Below are positions 36,714 to 44,556 of a stretch of DNA of 64,000 nt, piece by piece. The notes below the pieces were generated by a model. It saw only the letters and a program-made list of their open reading frames with translations, made no database searches and had not been told where the DNA came from. The position numbers and the translations under genes were made by a program. How positions within the stretch are numbered: the stretch's first letter is position 1; every line of letters begins with the position of its first letter. This DNA comes from Falsirhodobacter flavus (GTDB lineage Bacteria; Pseudomonadota; Alphaproteobacteria; Rhodobacterales; Rhodobacteraceae): positions 1,054,001 through 1,118,000 of the forward strand of contig JARWBI010000001.1 in NCBI GenBank assembly GCA_029846755.1, given 5' to 3'.

Positions 36714-37805
36714 CTAGTCACCTACACCAGGGTTTGAAACAGATTTCTGAAGCTCTGCAACCTTGGCGGCAAGTCGTGGCAGGCGGCGCAGCGCTTTCTG
36801 GATTTCGACATGGCTGTCCATCTTGATCGCGGGATAGCCCAGAAGGACCCGGCCCGCAGGCGCGTTGCTCAGGATCTTGGTCCCGCCGCCCGCGATGACG
36901 TCGTCGCCGATGAAGATGTTGTCCGAAACGCCGACCTGCCCCGCCAGCACCACGCGGTCGCCAATCTTGACCGACCCCGCAACGCCCACCTGCCCGCACA
37001 GAAGGCAGTCCTCACCCACCTGCACGTTATGGCCAAGATGAACGAGGTTGTCGATCTTGGTGCCGTTTCCGACGGTCGTATCGCGGATCGTGCCACGGTC
37101 GATGCAGGAATTCGCCCCCATCTCCACATCGTCGCCGATGGTGACCGAGCCGAGAGAGTGGATGCGCACCCAGCTTTGCGCCCGGATCTCGGCACGAGTG
37201 CCAAGCGTCTCGCGGATTTCCTCGATCCCGGATTTCTCGGGGGTGACGAAGGAAAATCCGTCCGCGCCGATCGCCGCACCGGGCTGGCAGATGAAACGAT
37301 CGCCGATGACCACCCGCGCGCCGATCTTGGCGCCTTGCAGGATCAGCGCATCGTCACCGATCCGCGCCCCTTCGGCGATGGAGACATGCGAGGCGATCCG
37401 CGCCCGCGCCCCGATGCGGACCCCCGCCCCGATGGTGACGAAGGGGCCGATGGCTGCACCCTCGTCAATCTCGGCCGTCGGATCGATCACCGTCATCGGG
37501 TGGATACCGGGCACGATCTGCGGCCCCTTGTCCATCATCCGCGACAGACCTGCCATCGCAAGCCGCCCGCGCGGGGCAAAGATCGCCGCCTTCAGACCCA
37601 GTTCCTGCCAATCCGCGCCGGGCCAGACCAGCGCCGCCAGCGCCTTGCCCTTGGCCAGCCCCGCCGCGTATTTCGGGTCCAACGCCAGTGCCAACTGGTC
37701 CTGCGCCGCACTGGCAGGTTCGGAGACGCCGTTGATGGCGATGTCGAGGTCCCCCGCCGCCTCTGCCCCGAGGGCGACTGCGATTTCGCGGATCGTGTGC
37801 GGCAT
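36714..37805 (-). CDS. lpxD: UDP-3-O-acylglucosamine N-acyltransferase
   Basis: A 363-residue left-handed beta-helix acyltransferase of lipid A synthesis, adding the 3-hydroxyacyl chain to the 2-amino group of UDP-3-O-acyl-GlcN. The hexapeptide repeats run from about residue 105 to 320, and the catalytic His region is NLVHLGHNVQVGEDCLL. The N-terminal uridine-binding domain (TIREIAVALGAEAAG) is intact. It is first in lpxD-acp-KAS, a unit that suggests the ACP delivers the acyl chain for this step. Confidence 0.95.
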   Translation of the reverse strand: MPHTIREIAVALGAEAAGDLDIAINGVSEPASAAQDQLALALDPKYAAGLAKGKALAALVWPGADWQELGLKAAIFAPRGRLAMAGLSRMMDKGPQIVPGIHPMTVIDPTAEIDEGAAIGPFVTIGAGVRIGARARIASHVSIAEGARIGDDALILQGAKIGARVVIGDRFICQPGAAIGADGFSFVTPEKSGIEEIRETLGTRAEIRAQSWVRIHSLGSVTIGDDVEMGANSCIDRGTIRDTTVGNGTKIDNLVHLGHNVQVGEDCLLCGQVGVAGSVKIGDRVVLAGQVGVSDNIFIGDDVIAGGGTKILSNAPAGRVLLGYPAIKMDSHVEIQKALRRLPRLAAKVAELQKSVSNPGVGD

Positions 37806-37832
37806 GTGGACCTCCGTTACTGCCCCCCTGAT

Positions 37833-39401
37833 CTAACCCTGAACCTCGTTCAATGCCACCCCGGCGGCGTCCAGCGCATCCCAGATCGCCGCATCGCGGC
37901 CATAGATATCGGGGCGATAGTTCACGCGCCCCCCCGCAGGCGCGACGGCGGTGAAATAGACCAGATGGACCGGCAGCGGCGCGGCGAGGTTCACACGCGT
38001 CTCCTTGCCGGTGGCGAGGATCTTGCGGAATGCGGCCTCGGGGTTGGCCTCCTGCGCGGAAAGAAGGGCAAAGGCGAAATCGAACGGGTCCGCAAGGCGC
38101 ACGCAGCCATGACTGAAGGCCCGCTCTGTCCGCTCGAACAAGGATTTCGACGGGGTATCATGAAGATAGATGTTCCACTTGTTAGGGAACATGAACTTCA
38201 CGAGTCCAAGTGCATTTCGGTCCGACGGTGGCTGGCGCATCGAGAAAGGAAAGCTCCGCGCGGTATAGGCGCCGAAATTGACGGCGCCGCGGTCGACGAC
38301 CCGGCCCTTGGCATCGACGACCTGAATATGCGAAACTGCATTCCGGTTGCGCTGCAGCTGCGGAAGATATTCCTGCGTCACGATGGATCGGGGCACGAAC
38401 CACGACGGGTTGATGACCATGTGATCCATGATATCGGAAAATTCCGGCGTCCGCTGATCTGGGACCTCTTTGCCGATGACCGAACGCGTTTCGAACACGA
38501 CCTCGCCGTGGTCGATGATCTGCGTGGTGAAATCGGCAAGGTTGACCCAGATGTGGCGCGCGCCGCGATCCGCATTCATCCAGCGATGCCGTTCCAGCGC
38601 AACGAGGACCGATCGCAACCGCGCATCCGGACCCGCATTCAGCGCGGCCAGGGTCGCCTCGCCCGCGACACCGTCTGCGGACAGCCCGTGATCTGTCTGG
38701 AACCGCACGACCGCATTTCGCAGCGGCTCGTCGTAACCTGCGGCCGCGCTGCGCCCGAGATAGCCCATCGCGACCAGGCGATCCCGGAGTGCGATGACGC
38801 CCCCACCGGATTGACCCGGCCGCAGGATCGCCCCAGGAACCGTATCTCCCCAATCGGCTGCGCGGAGCGTTCGCGCAGCATTCATCAGACGCGCATATTC
38901 CGGGTCCTGCGGCGGCAGTTCGCGAAGGAACCCTGCGGGATCGGCCTCGAATGCCGCCAGTTCGGTCAGGGGCTCCCTCCGGCTGACGTCGCGCACGATG
39001 GTGGCATCCACGCGGGACGGAACGACGGCGCCCGACCGAAGATCATGGGCATAGGCAAGGAAGGCCCGGGTCAGATCCACCTCGACCTGCGCGACGTCCT
39101 GCGGCGTGGCTGCGGCGCGAATCTGCCGGTCGAGCCGGTCCGCATCATAACGCGCGGTGGGCAGCCCATGATCCGAGGCGGTGGCAATGGCACGGAGGAA
39201 CACCTGCAGGCGCACTGCCGCGTCCGCGCTGGTCCAGAGCGGTGCGTAGTGTCTTTCTTGGTAGAATCGGGCGACCTGATCCCCATTTCCCGCGATCTTC
39301 GCGATGACGGGGGCCAGACCGTCCTGCGCGGTGGCAGCTGCGGGTGGCAGAAAAGCCATCATCAGGCAAAGGGCATGGCCCAGTCGTCGGCGCCGCGTCA
39401 T
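37833..39401 (-). CDS. Murein L,D-transpeptidase (YcbB/LdtD-like)
   Basis: A 522-residue periplasmic enzyme with signal peptide (MTRRRRLGHALCLMMAFLPPAAATA), a scaffold domain, a peptidoglycan-binding-like helix pair around VVRFQTDHGLSADGVAGEAT, and a YkuD catalytic domain near the C-terminus. The active-site block is HDTPSKSLFERTERAFSHGC, ending in the catalytic Cys (then VRLADP). It forms 3-3 cross-links in the wall. The ATG at 39401 was chosen because it begins the signal peptide; upstream in-frame ATGs exist. It is divergent from a DUF882 gene. Confidence 0.9.
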   Translation of the reverse strand: MTRRRRLGHALCLMMAFLPPAAATAQDGLAPVIAKIAGNGDQVARFYQERHYAPLWTSADAAVRLQVFLRAIATASDHGLPTARYDADRLDRQIRAAATPQDVAQVEVDLTRAFLAYAHDLRSGAVVPSRVDATIVRDVSRREPLTELAAFEADPAGFLRELPPQDPEYARLMNAARTLRAADWGDTVPGAILRPGQSGGGVIALRDRLVAMGYLGRSAAAGYDEPLRNAVVRFQTDHGLSADGVAGEATLAALNAGPDARLRSVLVALERHRWMNADRGARHIWVNLADFTTQIIDHGEVVFETRSVIGKEVPDQRTPEFSDIMDHMVINPSWFVPRSIVTQEYLPQLQRNRNAVSHIQVVDAKGRVVDRGAVNFGAYTARSFPFSMRQPPSDRNALGLVKFMFPNKWNIYLHDTPSKSLFERTERAFSHGCVRLADPFDFAFALLSAQEANPEAAFRKILATGKETRVNLAAPLPVHLVYFTAVAPAGGRVNYRPDIYGRDAAIWDALDAAGVALNEVQG

Positions 39402-39679
39402 CGGAAATAACCCAAGGAAAAATCGCTTCACCTTATCCTTTACGCCACCGGATCGTCTGTCCATGGCAAGGCCCCGCGACCTTTTGCTTCGTGACATTCC
39501 TGCAACTTACGGTGACGAAGATACATCACCCCGATGCATCAGCGGTTGTCTGCCTATGGTGCACGGACGATCGGTGTTTTTCGTAACGCTATCTTGGGAA
39601 TCCGTGCGCCTTATGGCATAGAGTGCAGACGAACTGTCGGCACAGACAGACGTGGCAAGATCGAAGCGGGACAGGCAAA

Positions 39680-40249
39680 ATGGCAGGATCATCCTTACCG
39701 GGGCTGACGCGACGCGGGCTTTTGGGAGCATTCGCGGCGACGATGGTGGTGGCAGCACCCACGACATCGCAAGCGTTCGGCTTCCTTCGCGGCGCGGGCG
39801 ACGTGCGTCGAATCAAGATGTATTCGGGCCGGACGGGCGAAAGCCTCGACACGATCTATTGGATCGAAGGGGAATACATCCCCGAGGGGCTGCGCGAGAT
39901 CAACCACTTCATGCGCGACTGGCGGACCAGCGACACCGTGCAGATGGACCCCCGCACCATCGACATCATGGCCGCGTCGCACCGCCTGATGGATGTGTCC
40001 GAACCCTATATGCTGCTTTCGGGCTATCGCAGCCCCAAGACCAATGCCATGCTCCGGTCCCGTTCGGGCGGCGTTGCGCGCAATTCGCTGCACATGGTGG
40101 GTCAGGCTGCCGATCTGCGGCTGAAATCCCGTTCGGTCAGCCAGATGGCCCGCGCGGCCGAGGCGTGCTCCTCGGGCGGCGTAGGGCGCTATTCGCGCTC
40201 CAACTTCGTCCATATGGATTGCGGCCCGGTGCGGAGCTGGGGCGGTTAA
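39680..40249 (+). CDS. DUF882 / YcbK-like M15 peptidase-fold protein with Tat signal
   Basis: A 189-residue exported protein. The signal peptide has twin arginines ([14 protein letters not shown]), implying Tat export. The YcbK/peptidase M15A-type domain shows [30 protein letters not shown] with His and Asp zinc ligands, and [15 protein letters not shown] with the third His ligand. A D,D- or L,D-carboxypeptidase acting on cell wall is inferred. It faces the YcbB-like transpeptidase, so both may act on the same substrate. Its end overlaps convergent rlmE by four bases. Confidence 0.88.
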   Translation: MAGSSLPGLTRRGLLGAFAATMVVAAPTTSQAFGFLRGAGDVRRIKMYSGRTGESLDTIYWIEGEYIPEGLREINHFMRDWRTSDTVQMDPRTIDIMAASHRLMDVSEPYMLLSGYRSPKTNAMLRSRSGGVARNSLHMVGQAADLRLKSRSVSQMARAAEACSSGGVGRYSRSNFVHMDCGPVRSWGG

Positions 40250-40956
40250 GCCCGCCGCCCCCGGAAGCCCATTGCGACCACGAACTTCTCCGAAGAATCC
40301 GAACGCGAGGCCGGCGGCTTGACGTTGGCCACTTTGGTGAAGTTCTTTTTGAGGATCAGCTGAAGCTCATTCTCGGCACCGCCTGCCAGAACCTTGGCGA
40401 CAAAGGTGCCGCCCTCCTCCAGAACGTCGAAAGCGAATTCCGCCGCCGCTTCGCACAACGCGATGATGCGCAGGTGGTCGGTGCCCTTGTGACCCGAGGA
40501 TGCGGCGGCCATGTCGCTCATCACCACGTCGGCAGAGCCGCCCAGCCATTCCTTTACCTTGGCGTCGGCATCGTCCGACAGGAAATCCAGCTGGTGGATC
40601 TCTGCACCCGAGATCGGCTCGACCTCTTGCAGATCGACGCCCAGAACGGTGCCTTGCTTGCCCGACCGCTCGCCCAGCGCATTCACGCGCGCGACGGCCA
40701 CCTGACACCACCCGCCCGGCGCGCAGCCAAGATCGACCACGCGCGCGCCCGGTTTCAGAAAGCCGAACTTGTCGTCCAGTTCCGAAATCTTGTAGGCCGC
40801 CCGGCCACGATAGCCTTCCTTCTTGGCGCGAACGACATAGGGGTCGTTCAGCTGCCGCTCCAGCCACAGCGTCGAGGACAGCTTGCGCCCCTTCGCAGTC
40901 TTGACCCGCACGCGAAGGTCGCGCTGGCCCCGGCCAGATGTGTTCTTTTCCGTCAT
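40246..40956 (-). CDS. rlmE: 23S rRNA 2'-O-ribose methyltransferase RlmE (FtsJ/RrmJ)
   Basis: A 236-residue SAM methyltransferase modifying U2552 of 23S rRNA late in 50S assembly. The SAM motif is [15 protein letters not shown], with the K-D-K-E tetrad residues visible in [17 protein letters not shown] and [10 protein letters not shown]. The basic N-terminus ([17 protein letters not shown]) fits the Rhodobacterales form. The start overlaps the ppx stop (ATGA). Confidence 0.94.
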   Translation of the reverse strand: MTEKNTSGRGQRDLRVRVKTAKGRKLSSTLWLERQLNDPYVVRAKKEGYRGRAAYKISELDDKFGFLKPGARVVDLGCAPGGWCQVAVARVNALGERSGKQGTVLGVDLQEVEPISGAEIHQLDFLSDDADAKVKEWLGGSADVVMSDMAAASSGHKGTDHLRIIALCEAAAEFAFDVLEEGGTFVAKVLAGGAENELQLILKKNFTKVANVKPPASRSDSSEKFVVAMGFRGRRA

Positions 40957-42065
40957 TTCAAAGGTCCGTCTTCCAGCACGCCATCGGCGTTCATCTGTGC
41001 GTATAGCAGCCCTTCGCGCAGACCGCGATCCGCAACCGACAAACGGTCGGTTGGCCAAATCCGCATCAACGCCTGAAGGATCGCCGCCCCCGACATGATG
41101 AGGCTGTGCCGATCCCGCCCGATCTGCGGATCGCTGCGCCGGCCTTCGGGGCCAAGGGCAAGGTAATCCCGGATCACCGTGTCGATCTGGTCCGAGGTCA
41201 TGTGCAGACCGTCGACCTTGGTGCGGTCATAGCGCCGCAAACCAAGGAACGAGGCCGCAACCGTCGTAACGGTGCCCGAAGTGCCGATGATCTGGAACCC
41301 CTCGCGCGGGTTGTCCGCATTATAGGGCGAGAAGCTCGACAGGTTCTCCTCGAAGAACCAGCTCATCAGGGCAAAACGCGCCGCGTCATCCTCGACATCG
41401 CCGAATTGGTCCTTCAGCGTGGCAACCCCCAGCGGGACCGAGATCCAGTCCACGACCCTTGCCGCCCCTTCCTGCCCAGAAAACCCGGTGCGCAGTGCCA
41501 TGATCGACCGGGGGCGATCCTCGGGGGCGACGGCGGACAAATCGATCCAGACCAGTTCGGTCGATCCGCCGCCGATATCGACGACCAGCAGCTGTTCCGT
41601 TTTCGGGCTTACCAGCGGCGCGCAGGAGATGACGGCCAGGCGTGCCTCCTCCTCCGGGGCGATGATCTCCAGCGCGAGGCCGGTTTCACGGCGCACCATA
41701 CGGATGAAATCGCGGGCGTTGCGCGCTCGGCGGCACGCCTCGGTCGCGACCAGACGCATCCTGCGGACGCCATGTTTGTCCAGTTTGCCCTTACAGATGC
41801 GCAGCGCCTGCACCGTGCGCCCCATCGAGGCACGCGAAAGCCGGCCGGATGCCTCCAGCCCGAGGCCAAGCTGAACGGTCTTGGAAAAGCTGTCCACGAC
41901 CTGAAAATGACTACCCCTTGGCCGGGCAATCAACATGCGGCAACTGTTCGTGCCAAGGTCAAGCGCCGCATAAAGCGAAGACCCCGGCGGGGTAGCGGAA
42001 GGTTCCATCCGCGCAACAACATGCGCAGGGATCGCGTCCGCACCCCTGGGACGCTCGGGCGCCAT
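40953..42065 (-). CDS. Ppx/GppA family phosphatase
   Basis: A 370-residue exopolyphosphatase or pppGpp phosphatase of the ASKHA fold. Motifs are [14 protein letters not shown] near residue 35, the [13 protein letters not shown] segment, and the second phosphate motif [13 protein letters not shown]. The ATG at 42065 has a GGAGGG site; the reading frame extends upstream without a recognisable start. It is co-transcribed with rlmE, a common pair. Confidence 0.9.
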   Translation of the reverse strand: MAPERPRGADAIPAHVVARMEPSATPPGSSLYAALDLGTNSCRMLIARPRGSHFQVVDSFSKTVQLGLGLEASGRLSRASMGRTVQALRICKGKLDKHGVRRMRLVATEACRRARNARDFIRMVRRETGLALEIIAPEEEARLAVISCAPLVSPKTEQLLVVDIGGGSTELVWIDLSAVAPEDRPRSIMALRTGFSGQEGAARVVDWISVPLGVATLKDQFGDVEDDAARFALMSWFFEENLSSFSPYNADNPREGFQIIGTSGTVTTVAASFLGLRRYDRTKVDGLHMTSDQIDTVIRDYLALGPEGRRSDPQIGRDRHSLIMSGAAILQALMRIWPTDRLSVADRGLREGLLYAQMNADGVLEDGPLK

Positions 42066-42183
42066 GTGATCGCCCTCCAATTCTCGGTTAAAATCGAACG
42101 TAAACCTGCCGCTTGTCTTGTGCAAGGGCGGAACCGGAAGCCTCGTGACGCGTTGAGCAAAGTTGTTCCGACGGAGTCCAATC

Positions 42184-42666
42184 ATGCGCCCCATCCGCCT
42201 TGCCGCAGTCATGGCCGTATTCGCCTTCCCGGCATATGCCGAGAATGTCTATGATTTCGCAGCCCATTCCGGCCAGCATCGAACTTTTGCGGCAACCCTG
42301 CAGGCGACCGGGATCGACCGCGCGCTGGGCAATCGCGGGCCCTACACCATCTTTGCACCGACGGATGCTGCCTTCTCGCGCCTGTCCGATCTGGGTGATC
42401 TGATGCGGCCCGATCACCGCGAAGAACTGGTGGAGCTTCTGACCTGCCACATGGCTCCGACACAGGCGCTTGCGGCAACGCTGCAACCCGGACAGACCCG
42501 GGTCGTCCGAACCGTCGGCGGCTGCACCCTGACGATGCAGCGCGTGGGCGACGAGGTGATGCTGCGCAGCGCGGGCGGCCAGTCGCAACGCATTGCCGCC
42601 GCCGATCTGCAGCAGTCCAACGGGGTCGTCCATGTCATCGACATGTTGATCCTGCCCGAGTCTTGA
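42184..42666 (+). CDS. Exported fasciclin (FAS1) domain protein
   Basis: A 160-residue protein with signal peptide (MRPIRLAAVMAVFAFPAYA) and one FAS1 domain. The H1 box is GPYTIFAPTDAAFSRL and the second conserved block is VVHVIDMLILP. FAS1 proteins are extracellular or periplasmic adhesion modules. A CGGAGT site precedes the ATG. The stop codon overlaps the -35 box of the tRNA gene. Confidence 0.92.
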   Translation: MRPIRLAAVMAVFAFPAYAENVYDFAAHSGQHRTFAATLQATGIDRALGNRGPYTIFAPTDAAFSRLSDLGDLMRPDHREELVELLTCHMAPTQALAATLQPGQTRVVRTVGGCTLTMQRVGDEVMLRSAGGQSQRIAAADLQQSNGVVHVIDMLILPES

Positions 42667-42691
42667 CGGCGCCTTTCCAAGCGACTAGGTC
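42663..42691 (+). promoter_or_regulatory. Promoter of tRNA-Gly
   Basis: TTGACG at 42663-42668 and TAGGTC at 42686-42691, spaced by 17 bases, place a start a few bases before the tRNA. The -35 box overlaps the fasciclin stop codon. Confidence 0.55.
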
Positions 42692-42701
42692 ATTCCCCGA
42701 T

Positions 42702-42775
42702 GCGGGTGTAGCTCAATGGTAGAGCAGCAGCTTCCCAAGCTGAATACGAGGGTTCGATTCCCTTCACCCGCTCCA
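42702..42775 (+). tRNA. tRNA-Gly (anticodon CCC)
   Basis: A 74-nt cloverleaf with acceptor arm GCGGGTG/CACCCGC, D arm GCTC/GAGC with GG loop, anticodon loop TTCCCAA (anticodon CCC, reading GGG), T loop TTCGATT, and an encoded CCA end. The anticodon stem has a G-A mismatch at its outer pair. The gene marks the left border of a region with several IS remnants. Confidence 0.95.
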
Positions 42776-43011
42776 ACGCACCACCCTATATCCTATGCTT
42801 TTCATGCATATTTACCCTTATTTTTGGGAAGTTCTTGTCTGTAGCTCGACAACCACGGACACTATAACGCAACCTAGGCCATAAAATCTCGACGGGTCCC
42901 GACGCCCGTTCCGCAACGGTGCACAAGCTAAGGCAATGCGTAATTTTTTCCGCTCGCGCAAAGTCATCGACCGGTAATCCTCCCCATTTTAACAGGGTTT
43001 GGTCGTAGACT

Positions 43012-43740
43012 TCACGCAGCCATCGTCAGTTTCTGTGCGGGTGTAATGCCGCCGATGCCCATGTTGGGTCGCTCGTTGTTGTAAGTCCAGAGCCAGTCTG
43101 TTGCGATCTCCTGCGCCTCCGCGATGGTTTCGAAGATGTAGAGATCGAGCCATTCATGGCGGACGGTGCGGTTGTATCGCTCGACATAGGCATTCTGCTG
43201 CGGCTTGCCGGGCTGGATGTGGGTCAGGGCAATGCCCTGCTTCGCAGCCCAGATCGCAAGGGTTGCGCTGATGTATTCCGGGCCGTTGTCGACCCTGATG
43301 GCCGTTGGCTTGCCGCGCCATTCGATGGGGAGGAGGATCAGAAAACGGTCCGGGGGAGCGTTTTCCCGACGACCGGTTCAGGGTGCGGACGACCCGATCG
43401 GCCGGGAGCGAGAAGTCGACCTCGATGCCCAGACCCTCGCGGTTGAAGTCGTCCAGCACGTTCAGCAGCCGGAACTGGCGACCATCGGCGAGCCTGTCGG
43501 CCATGAAGTCCATGGACCACACGAGGTTTGGCGCGTCTGGAACCGAGAGCACGTCCGGCTTGTCCCGCCTGATGCGCCGCCTTGGCTTGATCCGCAGGTT
43601 CAGCTCCAGTTCGCAGCAGATCCGGCGAACCCTTTTGTGGTTCCAGACGTGTCCGCGAACGTTGCGCAGATACAGAAAGCACAGCCCAAAGCCCCAAGTT
43701 CTATGCGCCTTCGTCAGGCCTTCGAGGAGATCCGCGATGC
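43012..43740 (-). pseudogene. IS3-family transposase OrfB, truncated and frameshifted
   Basis: An IS3-type OrfB lacking its 5' end and OrfA. Readable parts are [13 protein letters not shown] and [17 protein letters not shown] (first catalytic Asp), then, after a frameshift at about 43330-43375, [12 protein letters not shown] (second Asp), [19 protein letters not shown] (Glu) and the usual C-terminus ending at 43012. The break coincides with a palindromic insertion. The 5' end joins an IS66 tnpB remnant. The 236 bp between tRNA-Gly and this gene holds no reading frame that I recognise. Confidence 0.9.
43341..43365. repeat. Short palindrome inserted in the IS3 transposase
   Basis: GAAAACG-G-TCC and GGA-G-CGTTTTC form an imperfect inverted repeat with one mismatch around GGG. 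It lies inside about 46 extra bases between codons that are adjacent in IS3 OrfB relatives, as judged from memory, and it shifts the frame. Confidence 0.55.
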
Positions 43741-43872
43741 GAAGACCGCGCCGCTGGTCGGCTTCTGACGCAGCACGTCCTGAGCCAGTGCCGACAACCC
43801 TTCGATCCTCATACTCATATCGGTCGTGCCGCAGGCCAGATAGACACGGACACCGGTTCCGGGGCCAATCAT
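43740..43872 (-). pseudogene. IS66 TnpB (Orf2) N-terminal fragment
   Basis: About 40 codons starting [19 protein letters not shown] and continuing through [11 protein letters not shown], the standard start of IS66-family TnpB, before it breaks into IS3 sequence. The start overlaps the tnpA stop by four bases, the normal IS66 arrangement. The rest of tnpB and all of tnpC are absent. Confidence 0.85.
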
Positions 43873-44252
43873 GCCGCCTCCACCGCGTGGATCAGCCGCA
43901 CCAGCACCATGGGGTCCAGATCCGGTGCGAACCGGAGGCAGCGGCCATTAGTCAGCACCAGCTTGATCTGCGGATCGGGGACGACCGGGCGGCGCATCGT
44001 CGCTTCCGGCAAAGCAGTCCCCATCGGCTCGGGCGTTGCGATCGGCAGGAACAGCGCATCGGTGCTCGGAAAAGGCAGCCCCTTCTTCTTCAGTTCGTGC
44101 CGCCAAGCGTAAATCTGTTGCCGCGTCACTTCATGGCGCTGCGCCACCTGCGTGACTGTCGCACCATCGGCACCGACCGACAGCACGATGCCGAGCATCT
44201 CGTCGTCATCCCACCGAGGCCGCCGTTCCAACCCAAGGACATCGCCACGCAT
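43869..44252 (-). CDS. tnpA: IS66-family TnpA (Orf1)
   Basis: A small IS66 accessory protein of 127 residues from ATG 44252 (a GTG at 44297 would add 15). The helix-turn-helix region reads [21 protein letters not shown], and the C-terminus has [20 protein letters not shown]. It is intact, but the element lacks tnpB and tnpC and cannot move on its own. It defines the surviving left half of an IS66 copy. Confidence 0.85.
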   Translation of the reverse strand: MRGDVLGLERRPRWDDDEMLGIVLSVGADGATVTQVAQRHEVTRQQIYAWRHELKKKGLPFPSTDALFLPIATPEPMGTALPEATMRRPVVPDPQIKLVLTNGRCLRFAPDLDPMVLVRLIHAVEAA

Positions 44253-44340
44253 CCTCAACCCCGCATAAGACACGTCACTAACGACGTAGTTATGCACGTC
44301 CCATACCGGATCAGCCCAAGCTCAGGCATGCGGCGGCAAT

Positions 44341-44351
44341 CGGGCGGTTAC
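44341..44351. repeat. Probable terminal end of the IS66 copy
   Basis: Read on the minus strand the sequence is GTAACCGCCCG, similar to the GTAAGCG-type terminal repeats of IS66 elements, and it lies about 100 bases upstream of tnpA as expected. The matching right end was lost. Confidence 0.4.
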
Positions 44352-44455
44352 GGATCAAACCGGATGGTCAGCAAACCCCGGCGCCTGAGAGCTTCGTTGT
44401 CAGTTTCTGGTCCTGCAGGTCGGCGGTGTCGGTCGGTTCACGCATCCCAGTCACC

Positions 44456-44484
44456 GTGCTGGATACACTAGGTGAATCCAGCAC
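44456..44484. repeat. 29-bp near-perfect palindrome downstream of dnaE2
   Basis: GTGCTGGAT-A-CAC and GTG-A-ATCCAGCAC are mirror arms around TAG, with a single mismatched pair. No T-run flanks it on either strand. It lies between the IS66 end and dnaE2, and could be an operator, a recombination-associated site or a hairpin. Confidence 0.55.
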
Positions 44485-44508
44485 CAGATTTGTGCGATAG
44501 CGCCCTAC

Positions 44509-44550
44509 AAAGCCGATAGCCTTTGGCTGATCCCCGGCTGCATCGGCTTT
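44509..44550 (-). terminator. Probable terminator of imuA-imuB-dnaE2
   Basis: AAAGCCGAT pairs with ATCGGCTTT (9 bp) and an inner AGCC/GGCT helix is possible. It begins seven bases after the dnaE2 stop on the minus strand. The T-run is short (CTTTGT). Confidence 0.5.
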
Positions 44551-44556
44551 TATCGC

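Noticed and set aside
36810-39410. 866-codon open frame antisense to lpxD and the L,D-transpeptidase
   Set aside because: It is very rich in Arg, Asp and His with no fold-like pattern; the opposite strand carries two clear enzymes.
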